64,000 nucleotides of DNA from Romboutsia lituseburensis DSM 797. GTDB lineage: Bacteria > Bacillota > Clostridia > Peptostreptococcales > Peptostreptococcaceae. Shown piece by piece: positions 26,552 through 35,653 of this stretch. The DNA is taken from NCBI RefSeq assembly GCF_900103615.1, contig NZ_FNGW01000005.1, positions 248,001 to 312,000 of the forward strand, read 5' to 3'. Every line of letters begins with the position of its first letter. Position 1 is the stretch's first letter. A program made the translations under genes and the position numbers. Under the pieces are notes generated by a model. That model was not told where the DNA came from. It saw only the letters and a list, made by a program, of their open reading frames with translations, and did not search any database.

Positions 26552-27865
26552 CTATATTAATTCACCATTTTGATTAAATATATAAGTCTTGTTATCAATA
26601 GTTGCACTACCTATAACCATAGAACCATCTTCTCTTAAGTAATATTTCTTATTAGCTAAAGTTAACCATCCGGTTTTCATAGCTCCAGTGTTATCCATAT
26701 AATACCAAGTATTATTTATTAGCTTCCATCCTATATGCATAGCTCCATCAGAATCTAAATAATACCATGTATTTTTTATGTATTGCCATCCTGTTTTCAT
26801 GGCACCAGTACTATCTAAGTAATACCATTTACTATTTATATACTGCCATCCTGTTTTCATTGACCCGCTACCATCAAAATAGTACCATATATTACTTATT
26901 TTTTTCCAACCTCTTTGCATAGCTCCAGAGTTGTCTAAATAATACCATATATTATTTATCCTTTTCCAGCCAGTTTGCATAGTTCCATTTTCATCAAAAT
27001 AATACCATAATCCGTTTATTAACTCCCAGCCTACTGCCTTAGTTTTGTCCTGAGGATTATAGTATCTCCATGTTCCTTTATATTTCATCCATCCACCAAA
27101 ATTATTTTGTATAGTGTTGTAGATTCCATCTGCAACAGCAGTTCCCATTATTCTTCTTTTTTCTGGTGTATCAACAGCTTTTATATCGTTAGCGTTCATA
27201 TAAGCATGTTCTACTATTACAGCAGGCATTTTTGTTTGTCTTATAACTGCATAATAGTCTGATGTTCCATTTGAAGAATATCTCGACCATACCGGATTAT
27301 ACTTTCTAAGATTTTGAGATGTATTATTTTTTATGCTGTTACCTATATTAGTTGCTAATGTCTTGCTCATCCCACCATTGTTATCTGTTACTGAATGGAT
27401 TATGTGAGATCCATCTCCATTACCTGTTTGCGTATCGTTATGAACACTTACAAATAAATCAGCTCCTAAACCATTAGCTATAGCTGCTCTTTGTGCTAAT
27501 TCAACAAAAACATCCGAGTTTCTAGTCATTACAACATTAACACCTTTGTCCTTTAACCTTTTCTCAATCGCTCTAGCTATATCTAAGTTAAGCCATTTTT
27601 CTTCAAAACCAAGTTCATCATTAGCTGCACCAGAATCTTTCCCTCCATGGCCAGCATCTATGACGACTGTAAAACCACTTTTAGAATATGCTTGTGCTTT
27701 AGTCTTTTGATTTTTAATTTGTTGCTCTAGTTTTTCAACAAGTGCATCTGTCTGTAATTGTTCTTCATCTTCATTATGATATGCCAGTGCATTCACTGTA
27801 GTAGATGCAAAAAATAATAATATAAACATATACATTATTGAAAGTTTTTTTAAAATCTTTTTCAT
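26552..27865 (-). CDS. Secreted N-acetylmuramoyl-L-alanine amidase with choline-binding repeats
   Basis: A 437-residue LytA-like autolysin in domain order but with an Amidase_3 catalytic domain. It has a signal peptide (about 1-28), a short linker, Amidase_3 (about 65-255; VVIDAGHGGKDSG, the GFEEKWLN Glu, VSVHNDTQTG and AVIVEHAYMN supply zinc ligands and catalytic Glu) and about nine CW_binding_1 repeats (256-437; GWQYINSKWYYLDSTGAMKT type). The repeats have the aromatic pairs and Gly-Trp that form choline cages in LytA and CbpA. It stands 146 bp upstream of the NlpC/P60 gene. It is divided from the licC operon only by its own promoter region, which fits a shared choline theme. Confidence 0.95.
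   Translation of the reverse strand: MKKILKKLSIMYMFILLFFASTTVNALAYHNEDEEQLQTDALVEKLEQQIKNQKTKAQAYSKSGFTVVIDAGHGGKDSGAANDELGFEEKWLNLDIARAIEKRLKDKGVNVVMTRNSDVFVELAQRAAIANGLGADLFVSVHNDTQTGNGDGSHIIHSVTDNNGGMSKTLATNIGNSIKNNTSQNLRKYNPVWSRYSSNGTSDYYAVIRQTKMPAVIVEHAYMNANDIKAVDTPEKRRIMGTAVADGIYNTIQNNFGGWMKYKGTWRYYNPQDKTKAVGWELINGLWYYFDENGTMQTGWKRINNIWYYLDNSGAMQRGWKKISNIWYYFDGSGSMKTGWQYINSKWYYLDSTGAMKTGWQYIKNTWYYLDSDGAMHIGWKLINNTWYYMDNTGAMKTGWLTLANKKYYLREDGSMVIGSATIDNKTYIFNQNGELI
26570..27090 (-). repeat. Tandem 60-63 bp choline-binding repeat units
   Basis: Repeating blocks built on TAATACCAT...CCATCC (complement encodes GWxxxxxxWYYLD) recur about every 60-63 bp, eight to nine times, with several near-identical neighbours. 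Confidence 0.85.
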
Positions 27866-28020
27866 ACTCTTCTCCTTATTTATATTTTTTATTTATTTGA
27901 AACATAATTTAAATAAATTAAATTAGTGCTATTATATTTAATACCCATATTTTTCTTTTATTAATATATTTTGGCGTTTATATATAAGTATAGTAAATAT
28001 TGTTGTATCTTGTCAAATGC

Positions 28021-28046
28021 AAAAAAGAAGCTTACGCTTCTTTTTT
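28021..28046 (-). terminator. Terminator overlapping the licC stop codon
   Basis: AAAAAAGAAGC and GCTTCTTTTTT form a perfect stem whose TTAC loop (28032-28035) contains the licC stop codon, followed by T residues on the minus strand. It ends the licA-licB-licC operon. Confidence 0.9.
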
Positions 28047-28736
28047 GTCAAAATTTGTTTTTATATAATTATTTACAAATTCTAAATCATCTAAAGAGTC
28101 TATTTCAAAACAATCATCAGAATTTATCTTTCTTATTTGAACATTTAACTTTTCAATATTATCTTTAACGATATCATCCCAATATAAATTTTCAAACTTG
28201 CCTGAATTTATAGCTTCTTCTAATTTATCCACTATAATAGTTGAATCTTCTTGTGACCAATATGATACACCGCAAAGTATATATCCTTTATCATCACCTA
28301 CAACTATATTTTCCACTCTATTATTTTCATCAAATTCTATAATCCATTCATTCTTAAATCCCTCTTTATACCCACTAAAATACGAGGATTTTTTTATATT
28401 TTCATCTATAAAATTATTATGTAAATAAACATCTGCATCTATTACATAACTATCACTTAAATAATCTTTGACCAAATACATAGTATATATATTATTGTAA
28501 ACATCATATTTATCGTTATGAATTAATTCAACTCCGTATTTTTCTTTAATATAATCAAATTTTTCATTTAAATATCCTGTAACTACAATTATATCTTCAA
28601 TTCCTTTTTCTTTTAAAAATTGGATTTGAGTTTCTAACATTGGTTTGCCATTAACTTTTACTAAGGATTTTGGTGTATCTAGTGTTAGCGGTCTAAGTCT
28701 AGTTCCCATCCCAGCTGCTAAAAGTATCGCTCTCAT
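28032..28736 (-). CDS. licC: CTP:phosphocholine cytidylyltransferase
   Basis: LicC activates phosphocholine with CTP to give CDP-choline, the donor for LicD. The 234-residue protein has the nucleotidyltransferase signature LLAAGMGTRLRPLT, TPKSLVKVNGKPM, the metal-binding DADVYLH and the LicC-type LYWDDIVKDNIEKLNV. It matches my memory of pneumococcal LicC along its length. It is the last gene of the licA-licB-licC operon, 20 bp after licB, with a good AAGGAG site and a terminator embedded at its stop codon. Strongly supported by sequence and context. Confidence 0.93.
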   Translation of the reverse strand: MRAILLAAGMGTRLRPLTLDTPKSLVKVNGKPMLETQIQFLKEKGIEDIIVVTGYLNEKFDYIKEKYGVELIHNDKYDVYNNIYTMYLVKDYLSDSYVIDADVYLHNNFIDENIKKSSYFSGYKEGFKNEWIIEFDENNRVENIVVGDDKGYILCGVSYWSQEDSTIIVDKLEEAINSGKFENLYWDDIVKDNIEKLNVQIRKINSDDCFEIDSLDDLEFVNNYIKTNFDKKEA

Positions 28737-28756
28737 ATTTTATTCTCCTTTACGCT

Positions 28757-29686
28757 TCAATTTTTAGATACCATTATTGAACCTATAATTATCAGTATAG
28801 CACATATTACTAACTTTAAAGTAATCGGGCTTCCTATAAATAATACATCAAATAGAATTGCCCAAATAGAATAAGTAACATTTAGGCCTGTTGCCTTTAC
28901 AGGACCTATGTTGTCAATTGCCGTATAATAAAATATATATGATAAAGTTCCTATTAATGCGGTTGTTATAATAAGAGGCAAAATATTAGATGTAAGTACT
29001 ATAGATGTTAAGTTTAGACCACCAATAGTAGGCACTATTAATAGACCATAAACCACTGCCGACACTAACTGTCTTATTTGTAAAGCTTGTGTTGGACTTA
29101 CTTCATCATCTTTCATACCATATGCACAAATCACACTTTCTAAAGACCAACCTATTACACACACAAGTGCGCATATGAACCCTATAAAAAAGTTTGATGT
29201 TAAGCTGCCTCCAGGTGCATATCCTAATATAATAATAGCTATTATACTTAAAATTAAACCCATCCATCCTCTTAAGCTTAACTTCTCTTTTAAAAACACA
29301 TATGCAAAAAATGCTCCTGCTGCTGGGTATATTGCTGAAATACTAGCTGTATAACCTGCTCCAATATAATTTATAGCTAATAAGTATGCTGCCATACCAA
29401 TTGGCCCCCCAAATAAAGCTGCTATAGCTACAAATCTACCGCTTCGTGTTTTTAATAGTTTAATTGTTTTTAAAAGTTCACCTTTAAACATTGAAAATAT
29501 CATCATCCATAAGGTTGAAAAAGTATCATGCAAAAATGCACTTATAATAGGTGCTATTAAAATAACTTCTTGGCTTGATACTAATGGTGTTGCACCTAAT
29601 ACAAATCCAGTTAAAACGGTATCAAGTCCCCAGAGCATACCAGATAAAATCCCAGCACTCACTCCAAACTTTTTTATATTGTTCAT
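28757..29686 (-). CDS. licB: Choline permease (LicB, EamA/DMT family)
   Basis: A 309-residue transporter with ten predicted membrane helices in two EamA repeats. The N-terminus (SAGILSGMLWGLDTVLTG) and GYTASISAIYPAAGAFFAY motif match LicB choline permeases of pneumococcus and Haemophilus as I recall them. It would take up choline from the surroundings, since these bacteria do not make it. It is the middle gene of the lic operon: 16 bp after the licA fusion and 20 bp before licC, all on the minus strand. Family firm; choline specificity rests on sequence resemblance and context. Confidence 0.9.
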   Translation of the reverse strand: MNNIKKFGVSAGILSGMLWGLDTVLTGFVLGATPLVSSQEVILIAPIISAFLHDTFSTLWMMIFSMFKGELLKTIKLLKTRSGRFVAIAALFGGPIGMAAYLLAINYIGAGYTASISAIYPAAGAFFAYVFLKEKLSLRGWMGLILSIIAIIILGYAPGGSLTSNFFIGFICALVCVIGWSLESVICAYGMKDDEVSPTQALQIRQLVSAVVYGLLIVPTIGGLNLTSIVLTSNILPLIITTALIGTLSYIFYYTAIDNIGPVKATGLNVTYSIWAILFDVLFIGSPITLKLVICAILIIIGSIMVSKN

Positions 29687-29702
29687 ATCTCATTCTCCAC
29701 TT

Positions 29703-31547
29703 TTATAATTTTAATAGATTTTCTTTAGCTCTATTGTATCTATCTATACCATAGCTACCAAAGTCATCACCCTTAGCTTCTTTTATATTAGTCCATAAGC
29801 TCCATAAAAAATCTTGACATATTTTAAATATAAGAATTTTCTTTTTATATTTTTCTTCTATATTACTAGTTTGAAAATATTTTTGTAAAAATAGTTCTTC
29901 CTCATCTTCACTGAAATCACATTCTATAATATGAGCAGCTAAATCCCACATAGGATCATTTGAACCCGAATACTCCCAATCTATTAAATATAATTTGTTT
30001 TCATTACCCTTTATAAAGTTTTCTGGAACTGTATCATTATGACACGGCTTTATTTCTCTATCTAAGTTTTGTAATTGTGATTCTAATTTCATAACTTTAT
30101 TTCTTATATCTTTATACTCTTCATAGTTTTTTCCGTTAGCTTTTTTTAATAAATCCTCATATTTTATTATTTCACTAAATACATCAAATTCATTTTTAAA
30201 CTCCAATTTTGAAGTATGAAGTTTTCTAAGTATAGATGTTGTTAATTCCATGATATCTTCTCTTTTGGCAGTTTGTGCATTTATAGTTTCTGCATTTTCT
30301 ATTAGTTTGCTTATTTTGATACCTGTTATTTCATCAAAGTACAATATATCTGTATCTATATAAAGTTCATTAGCTAATGTGCTATTGTGTTTTTCATTAA
30401 CTCTATTTATCATACTTTCAGTACCATTACCTGGCATCCTCAATATATATTCTTGCCCACTAATTTTTACTAAGTAGTTTTTATTGGTCATTCCTCCAGC
30501 TGGAACTATTTCTTCTATTTCATTTTCTTCAATTTTAAGTATATCTTTTAGTTTTTGTTTTATATTATTTATTTTAATTTCTTGCTCTTTTCTTAATAGT
30601 CTACTATAAATTCTTTTTATAAATTTATTATAGTGATTCATAGAATCAATTTCCGACCATACTAAATCATCGATCTTTTTATATCCTATTTTGTACTCTC
30701 TACCGATATCCATAAGCATATACTCGTAGTTTAGATATGGATTTTTATTCTCTTTGAATTGTTCTAGCATTTTTTCAAATACTTTATATGATATTTTACT
30801 TATACCTATCATTTCTCCATCTATTTTATTAAATTGATGAATATCCTTTGACATTTTATATACATATCCATCTCTAATTTCAACTAAAGCTTCGTCTCCT
30901 GATCCACTTTCACTTGTAATAATCATGCAATCTCTATCTTTGCTTTTTAATATTTCTTTTATTGCTCTTTCTTCAAATACCATATCATTTTCAAGTAATA
31001 AAAAATCATCATCTATAATGTCTTTTACCATAGATAAAGACATCATAGTTCCACTCCATTTGTACTTGTCATTTTTAACTAGTACTATATTTTTATTTTT
31101 CTTTGCATATTCTTCATAATACTCACTTTTATATCCTGTTACTATTACAACTCTTTCAATTCCATGTTCGTTTAATATATCCATGAATCTATCTATTATC
31201 TTTTTTTCATCCAAATCTAAAAAAGCTATAGGCATTCCAAATTCTTCTTTTTTTCCAGCAGCTAATATTACTGCCTGTGTTACCTTTTTATTTATCTCTT
31301 GATGCATTTTAATCTTTTTATTTTTTTCTTTTTGTATAGATTGTTCTAAATTTTTAAGACCGCTCTCAGTTAACTTATATATGCTTTTTCTTTTTTCTTT
31401 TTCTATTATTAAATAACCTAATTCTTCTAGCTCCTTTATTATTCCATTAACACCACCTATAGATAAGCCGGATTTGTCTGCAAGCTCTCTTTGGTTTACG
31501 TATTGATTATCATTTATTATATATAAAATCTTATGTAATTTTTCCAT
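29703..31547 (-). CDS. licA: Three-domain HTH / nucleotidyltransferase / choline kinase fusion (LicA-type)
   Basis: A 614-residue fusion. Residues about 1-65 form a winged helix-turn-helix (NQRELADKSGLSIGGVNGII). About 88-310 is a nucleotidyltransferase-like domain (VTQAVILAAGKKEEFG, MMSLSMVKDIIDDDFLLLENDM). About 320-614 is an APH/choline kinase domain with VPAGGMTNKNYLVKI, the catalytic CHNDTVPENF and LIDWEYSGSNDPMWDLA. It would phosphorylate choline. The middle domain has a degenerate Gly-rich loop, and licC stands separately in the operon, so that domain may be inactive or act on another substrate. The HTH suggests self-regulation. I start at 31547 because of the AAGAGGT site. It is the first gene of the operon. 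Confidence 0.9.
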   Translation of the reverse strand: MEKLHKILYIINDNQYVNQRELADKSGLSIGGVNGIIKELEELGYLIIEKEKRKSIYKLTESGLKNLEQSIQKEKNKKIKMHQEINKKVTQAVILAAGKKEEFGMPIAFLDLDEKKIIDRFMDILNEHGIERVVIVTGYKSEYYEEYAKKNKNIVLVKNDKYKWSGTMMSLSMVKDIIDDDFLLLENDMVFEERAIKEILKSKDRDCMIITSESGSGDEALVEIRDGYVYKMSKDIHQFNKIDGEMIGISKISYKVFEKMLEQFKENKNPYLNYEYMLMDIGREYKIGYKKIDDLVWSEIDSMNHYNKFIKRIYSRLLRKEQEIKINNIKQKLKDILKIEENEIEEIVPAGGMTNKNYLVKISGQEYILRMPGNGTESMINRVNEKHNSTLANELYIDTDILYFDEITGIKISKLIENAETINAQTAKREDIMELTTSILRKLHTSKLEFKNEFDVFSEIIKYEDLLKKANGKNYEEYKDIRNKVMKLESQLQNLDREIKPCHNDTVPENFIKGNENKLYLIDWEYSGSNDPMWDLAAHIIECDFSEDEEELFLQKYFQTSNIEEKYKKKILIFKICQDFLWSLWTNIKEAKGDDFGSYGIDRYNRAKENLLKL

Positions 31548-31742
31548 ATCATACCTCTTATTTTCATTTTTTGAACATAAACTTAATAATAGAATATTAC
31601 TTATTTTTATAATTGTCAACATATTTAAAAGTTATTATTTATGTTTATGCTATAAATTTAATTAGAAATCTAATTTTTAAAATTTTAACTAAATTCTGAA
31701 TTGATTTATTTTAATTTAAAACAATATTTTGCCCAAAAAAGC

Positions 31743-31771
31743 TTGACACTATGCGGATATTCATATACATT
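31743..31771 (+). promoter_or_regulatory. Promoter of the PPC/choline-binding protein gene
   Basis: TTGACA (31743-31748), a 17-bp spacer and TACATT (31766-31771) precede the gene start at 31804. The perfect -35 supports a sigma-A promoter. Confidence 0.7.
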
Positions 31772-31803
31772 GATTAATAATACTAATAAACGGAGGTTTT
31801 TAA

Positions 31804-33063
31804 ATGAGTAAAAAATTTATAACTTTTTCAGGTAAATACTTAGTTATCGTATCTTTAGTAACTGGAATATTTTTATTTAATAAAGATTGCTCATATGCTC
31901 AGGACTTAGATACATTAAATAAAGGTGTACAAAATAGATCAGCTGAAAGTAAAGCAGTATCTAACTTATATATAGGAAAAACAGCATATTCTCAGTTATC
32001 TAAAAGTAACCCTCAAGATACATATAAAATAGTCCTAAATAAATCAGGTAAACTTTCTTTAGATATTTATTCAAGTATTAAGGACTATACATACTTTGTC
32101 TTAACTACGGATGATAATAAACAAGTTTTTATGGATAAACAATCTAATAATAATAGCGATAAAGAAATGAAAATAAGTGAATCAGTTTATTTAGATGCAG
32201 GAACTTATTATTTAGAAGTTTACGGAAGAACCAAACCTATAACTGCATCTTTCCCTACATATGGTGATTATCATGTAAAATCTAATTTTCAATCTATAGA
32301 TTCTAATGAAGTTTTATCACCTAATTTAACACCTTTTAATAAACAAATAAATGGTTTATTAACATGGAATTCCGAAACAGATACTTATAAAATAGATATT
32401 TCTAAAAAAATGAAAGTAAGAATTGAATTTAATTCATATTTTAATTCATCTATAAAGGTTCGTAAAAGTAATAATGCACTTGTTTGGTCTAGGCTAAATA
32501 CGTTTGGCGATGAATCTAAACCAATTGATACAAATATATCTTTAGATTTAGAGGAAGGAACATATTATTTAGATATATCAGGCTCCCACCTTTCAGATTC
32601 AAATGCTAATGGTAGATATAATTTTACTATTAAAGAAGATTTAAACGGATGGATTCAATCTAATAGTAAATGGTCTTATTACAAAAATGGTATAAAACAA
32701 AAAGGATGGCTAAATCTTAATAATAAGTGGTATTATTTAAACAATAACGGTGAAATGCTAACTGGATGGATTGAACTTTCAAATAAATGGTATTATTTAA
32801 CTATAAGTGGTGAAATGATGACTGGGTGGGTTCAATCAGGCAATTTATGGTACTACTTAAATAATAATGGACAAATGGCAACTGGATGGCAAAAAGTAAA
32901 TAATTATTGGTATTACTTAAATAATAAAGGGCAAATGATGACTGGATGGCAGAAAATAAATAATATATGGTACTATATGTATGATTCAGGAAGAATGGCT
33001 ACAAACACAACTATTGGTGGTTGGAGAATTGACGGAAGTGGCGCTGCTACTCAAATAAGATAA
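31804..33063 (+). CDS. Secreted choline-binding protein with two PPC-like domains
   Basis: A 419-residue exported protein. A signal peptide (about 1-32, ending SYA) is followed by two beta-rich domains (about 55-155 and 175-275) that each end in the pattern LDAGTYYLEVYG or LEEGTYYLDISG. This is the hallmark of bacterial pre-peptidase C-terminal (PPC) domains. Residues about 280-419 form six CW_binding_1 repeats (NKWYYLNNNGEMLTGWIEL type). No catalytic domain is present, so it is a structural or adhesive surface protein. It is transcribed away from the lic operon. The ATG follows ACGGAGG, and a bidirectional terminator follows the gene. Confidence 0.88.
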   Translation: MSKKFITFSGKYLVIVSLVTGIFLFNKDCSYAQDLDTLNKGVQNRSAESKAVSNLYIGKTAYSQLSKSNPQDTYKIVLNKSGKLSLDIYSSIKDYTYFVLTTDDNKQVFMDKQSNNNSDKEMKISESVYLDAGTYYLEVYGRTKPITASFPTYGDYHVKSNFQSIDSNEVLSPNLTPFNKQINGLLTWNSETDTYKIDISKKMKVRIEFNSYFNSSIKVRKSNNALVWSRLNTFGDESKPIDTNISLDLEEGTYYLDISGSHLSDSNANGRYNFTIKEDLNGWIQSNSKWSYYKNGIKQKGWLNLNNKWYYLNNNGEMLTGWIELSNKWYYLTISGEMMTGWVQSGNLWYYLNNNGQMATGWQKVNNYWYYLNNKGQMMTGWQKINNIWYYMYDSGRMATNTTIGGWRIDGSGAATQIR

Positions 33064-33065
33064 AT

Positions 33066-33097
33066 AAAAAATGAACTCCGTAAAGAGTTCATTTTTT
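33066..33097. terminator. Bidirectional terminator between convergent genes
   Basis: AAAAAATGAACTC pairs perfectly with GAGTTCATTTTTT around a 6-nt loop. It serves both the choline-binding protein gene and wecB. Confidence 0.92.
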
Positions 33098-34199
33098 ATT
33101 TAAATTTTTCTATTATTGCATCTACTATATACTTACTAGCATTTCCATCTCCGTATGGATTAGATGCTTTTGACATAGAATTATAAACTTCTATATTAGT
33201 TAAAAGTTCTTTTGTCATTTGATAAATAGTTTCTTCTTCTATCCCTGCTAATTTTAAAGTTCCTGCTTCTATTCCCTCTGGCCTTTCAGTTGTATTTCTT
33301 AAAACCAATACTGGTTTGCCAAGTGATGGAGCTTCTTCTTGTATTCCTCCACTATCTGTCATAATTATATATGCCTTATTTAAAAAATTATGAAAATCTA
33401 AAACATCTAAAGGTTCTATTAATTTTACTCTTTCATGTCCTTCAAATATATTATTAGCAATTTTTCTGACTAAAGGATTTAAATGTATTGGATATATAAC
33501 TTCTACATCTGTAAATTCTTCTACAATTCGTCTAATAGCTCTAAATATATTTTCCATATTACTTCCAATATTTTCTCTTCTATGAGCAGTAATTAATATT
33601 AATCTGTTTGATTTTATATTATCTATATACTTATGGTTATAATCATTTCTAACTGTAGTATTTAGTGCATCAATAGCTGTATTTCCAGTTACATATATTG
33701 TATCTTCTTTTTTTCCTTCGTTTATTAAATTTTGTTTTGCAATTTCTGTTGGTGCAAAATGCATATCTGCAATAATTCCTGTTATTTGCCTATTTATTTC
33801 TTCTGGATACGGTGAATATTTGTCATATGTTCTAAGCCCAGCCTCAACATGGCCTACTAATACTTGATTATAAAATGATGCTAGTGTGCCAGACAGTGTT
33901 GTCGTTGTATCTCCATGTACTAAAACTATATCTGGTTTAACTTTTTTTATAATCTCGTCTAATTGTTGTAATGATTTAGCTGTTATCTCTGTTAATGTCT
34001 GACCATTTTTCATTATATTCAAGTCATAATCAGGTGATATATCAAAAGTGCTAAGAACTTGATCTAGCATTTCTCTATGTTGAGCTGTGACACAAACAAT
34101 ACTTTCAATTTCTATCCTTGATTCTAATTCTTTTACTAAAGGTGCCATTTTTATAGCTTCAGGTCTTGTTCCAAAAATAGTCATAACTTTTATTTTCAT
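33096..34199 (-). CDS. wecB: UDP-N-acetylglucosamine 2-epimerase (non-hydrolysing)
   Basis: Converts UDP-GlcNAc to UDP-ManNAc for surface polymer synthesis. The 367-residue protein has the full family layout: FGTRPEAIKMAPLV at the N-terminus, VHGDTTTTLSGTLASF, VEAGLRTYDKYSPYPEE, NRQITG, the ITAHRRENIG motif and the C-terminal DSGGIQEEAPSLGKPVLVLR. The ATG follows GAGGTTAT. It lies 133 bp after the ugd gene and its terminator on the same strand. The pair could supply ManNAc and a uronic acid, or together ManNAcA if the dehydrogenase uses UDP-ManNAc. Confidence 0.96.
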   Translation of the reverse strand: MKIKVMTIFGTRPEAIKMAPLVKELESRIEIESIVCVTAQHREMLDQVLSTFDISPDYDLNIMKNGQTLTEITAKSLQQLDEIIKKVKPDIVLVHGDTTTTLSGTLASFYNQVLVGHVEAGLRTYDKYSPYPEEINRQITGIIADMHFAPTEIAKQNLINEGKKEDTIYVTGNTAIDALNTTVRNDYNHKYIDNIKSNRLILITAHRRENIGSNMENIFRAIRRIVEEFTDVEVIYPIHLNPLVRKIANNIFEGHERVKLIEPLDVLDFHNFLNKAYIIMTDSGGIQEEAPSLGKPVLVLRNTTERPEGIEAGTLKLAGIEEETIYQMTKELLTNIEVYNSMSKASNPYGDGNASKYIVDAIIEKFK

Positions 34200-34300
34200 T
34201 TTTATAACCTCATTCTATATTATATTAAATTGCATAAAAAAATTAATTTAAATTACTTTAATAAATTAAAATATTTGTCTTTAAATTTTTAAGTATAATA

Positions 34301-34326
34301 AAAAGGCACTAATATAAAAAAGTGCC
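34301..34326 (-). terminator. Terminator after ugd
   Basis: GGCACT pairs with AGTGCC around an AT-rich loop; a T-run follows on the minus strand at 34301-34304 and beyond, 6 bp from the ugd stop codon. Confidence 0.75.
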
Positions 34327-34332
34327 CCCAAA

Positions 34333-35628
34333 TTATCTCCCTATAGAATAATATTCTATACCTAGATTTTTCATGTCTTCAATTTTATAACAATTTCTTC
34401 CATCAAAAATTAAAGCTTTTTTCATTTTTTCTTTATAATTAATTACATCATAATTAATTATTTCTTTCCATTCTGTCATAATAAAGCAAGCTTCTGCATC
34501 TTTTATAGCCTCGTCTATACTTGTAGTATATTTTATATTTTCTTTGAAAATTTTCTTAGTATTTTCAATTCCAACGGGATCATAAGCTATAACATTAGCT
34601 CCTCTATCTACTAAGTATTCTATATTAGTAATAGATGGTGCTTCTCTTAAATCATCGGTACCTGGTTTAAATGTTAGTCCTAATACAGCAACTTTCATCC
34701 CCTCAAAGCTTTCAACCAAACGAGATGCCTTTCTAACTAATCTAAGCTTTTGACATTCATTTACTTCTATTGCTGCTTTTATTGTTTTTAATTCATATCC
34801 ATTATGAGTGGATAACCAGTGTAAGGCTTTAGTATCTTTTGGAAAACATGATCCTCCATAGCCAATACCGGCTTTTAAAAACTTACTTCCTATTCTTTCA
34901 TCATAGCTCATACCTAATGCAACATCTTCTATATTAGCTCCTACAATTTCACATAAATTAGCTATATCATTCATAAATGATATTTTTAAAGCTAAGAAAT
35001 CATTAGATGCATATTTAATCATTTCTGCACTATTTCTATTTGTAGCAACTATAGGTTGATTGAAAGGTTTATAAACTTTTTCCAACATTTCCTGTGCCCA
35101 TAAACTTTCTACTCCTATTACTATTCTAGATGCATTTAATGTATCTTTTACGGCAGTTCCCTGTGATAAAAATTCTGGATTTGATGCTACCTCTACCTTA
35201 ACATTATTTTTTAAATTTTTCCTTATATACTTCTCTATATCTTGATTAGTGCCTATGGGCACCGTTGATTTAATTACAACTAAAGTATCCTTAGTTATTG
35301 AACTTGCAATTTGTTTTGCTACTTTTTTTATGTAATCTAAATTTGCAGATCCATCTTTTCTTTCTGGTGTCCCAACTGCTATCATTATTATCTCTGCATC
35401 TTTATATGCACTTTGATAATCTACTGTATAATCTATTCTGCCTATACTATAGTTTTTTTTCATAAGCTCTTCTAAATCCGCTTCGTATATTGGAGATTTA
35501 CCAGATTTCATAAGTTCTACTTTATTTTCATCTATATCTACACAAACTACATTGTCATGACCAACTTCTGCTAGGCATACACCTGTTACTAAACCTACAT
35601 ATCCAGTTCCAGCAATAGCAATTTTCAT
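34333..35628 (-). CDS. ugd: UDP-sugar 6-dehydrogenase (UDP-glucose dehydrogenase family)
   Basis: Oxidises a UDP-sugar to its uronic acid with two NAD+. The 431-residue protein shows the Rossmann start IAGTGYVGLVTGVCLAE, the STVPIGT motif, the KYASNDFLALKISF hinge and the catalytic Cys in GGSCFPKDTKAL, with a C-terminal UDP-binding domain (LTFKPGTDDLREAPS). The motifs resemble UDP-glucose dehydrogenase more than WecC, but adjacency to wecB leaves UDP-ManNAc possible. The ATG at 35626-35628 follows GGAGGAGAT. It starts 25 bp after the GT2 gene stop, so the two are co-transcribed. Confidence 0.93.
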   Translation of the reverse strand: MKIAIAGTGYVGLVTGVCLAEVGHDNVVCVDIDENKVELMKSGKSPIYEADLEELMKKNYSIGRIDYTVDYQSAYKDAEIIMIAVGTPERKDGSANLDYIKKVAKQIASSITKDTLVVIKSTVPIGTNQDIEKYIRKNLKNNVKVEVASNPEFLSQGTAVKDTLNASRIVIGVESLWAQEMLEKVYKPFNQPIVATNRNSAEMIKYASNDFLALKISFMNDIANLCEIVGANIEDVALGMSYDERIGSKFLKAGIGYGGSCFPKDTKALHWLSTHNGYELKTIKAAIEVNECQKLRLVRKASRLVESFEGMKVAVLGLTFKPGTDDLREAPSITNIEYLVDRGANVIAYDPVGIENTKKIFKENIKYTTSIDEAIKDAEACFIMTEWKEIINYDVINYKEKMKKALIFDGRNCYKIEDMKNLGIEYYSIGR

Positions 35629-35653
35629 GCTTATCTCCTCCAAAAGTATAATA

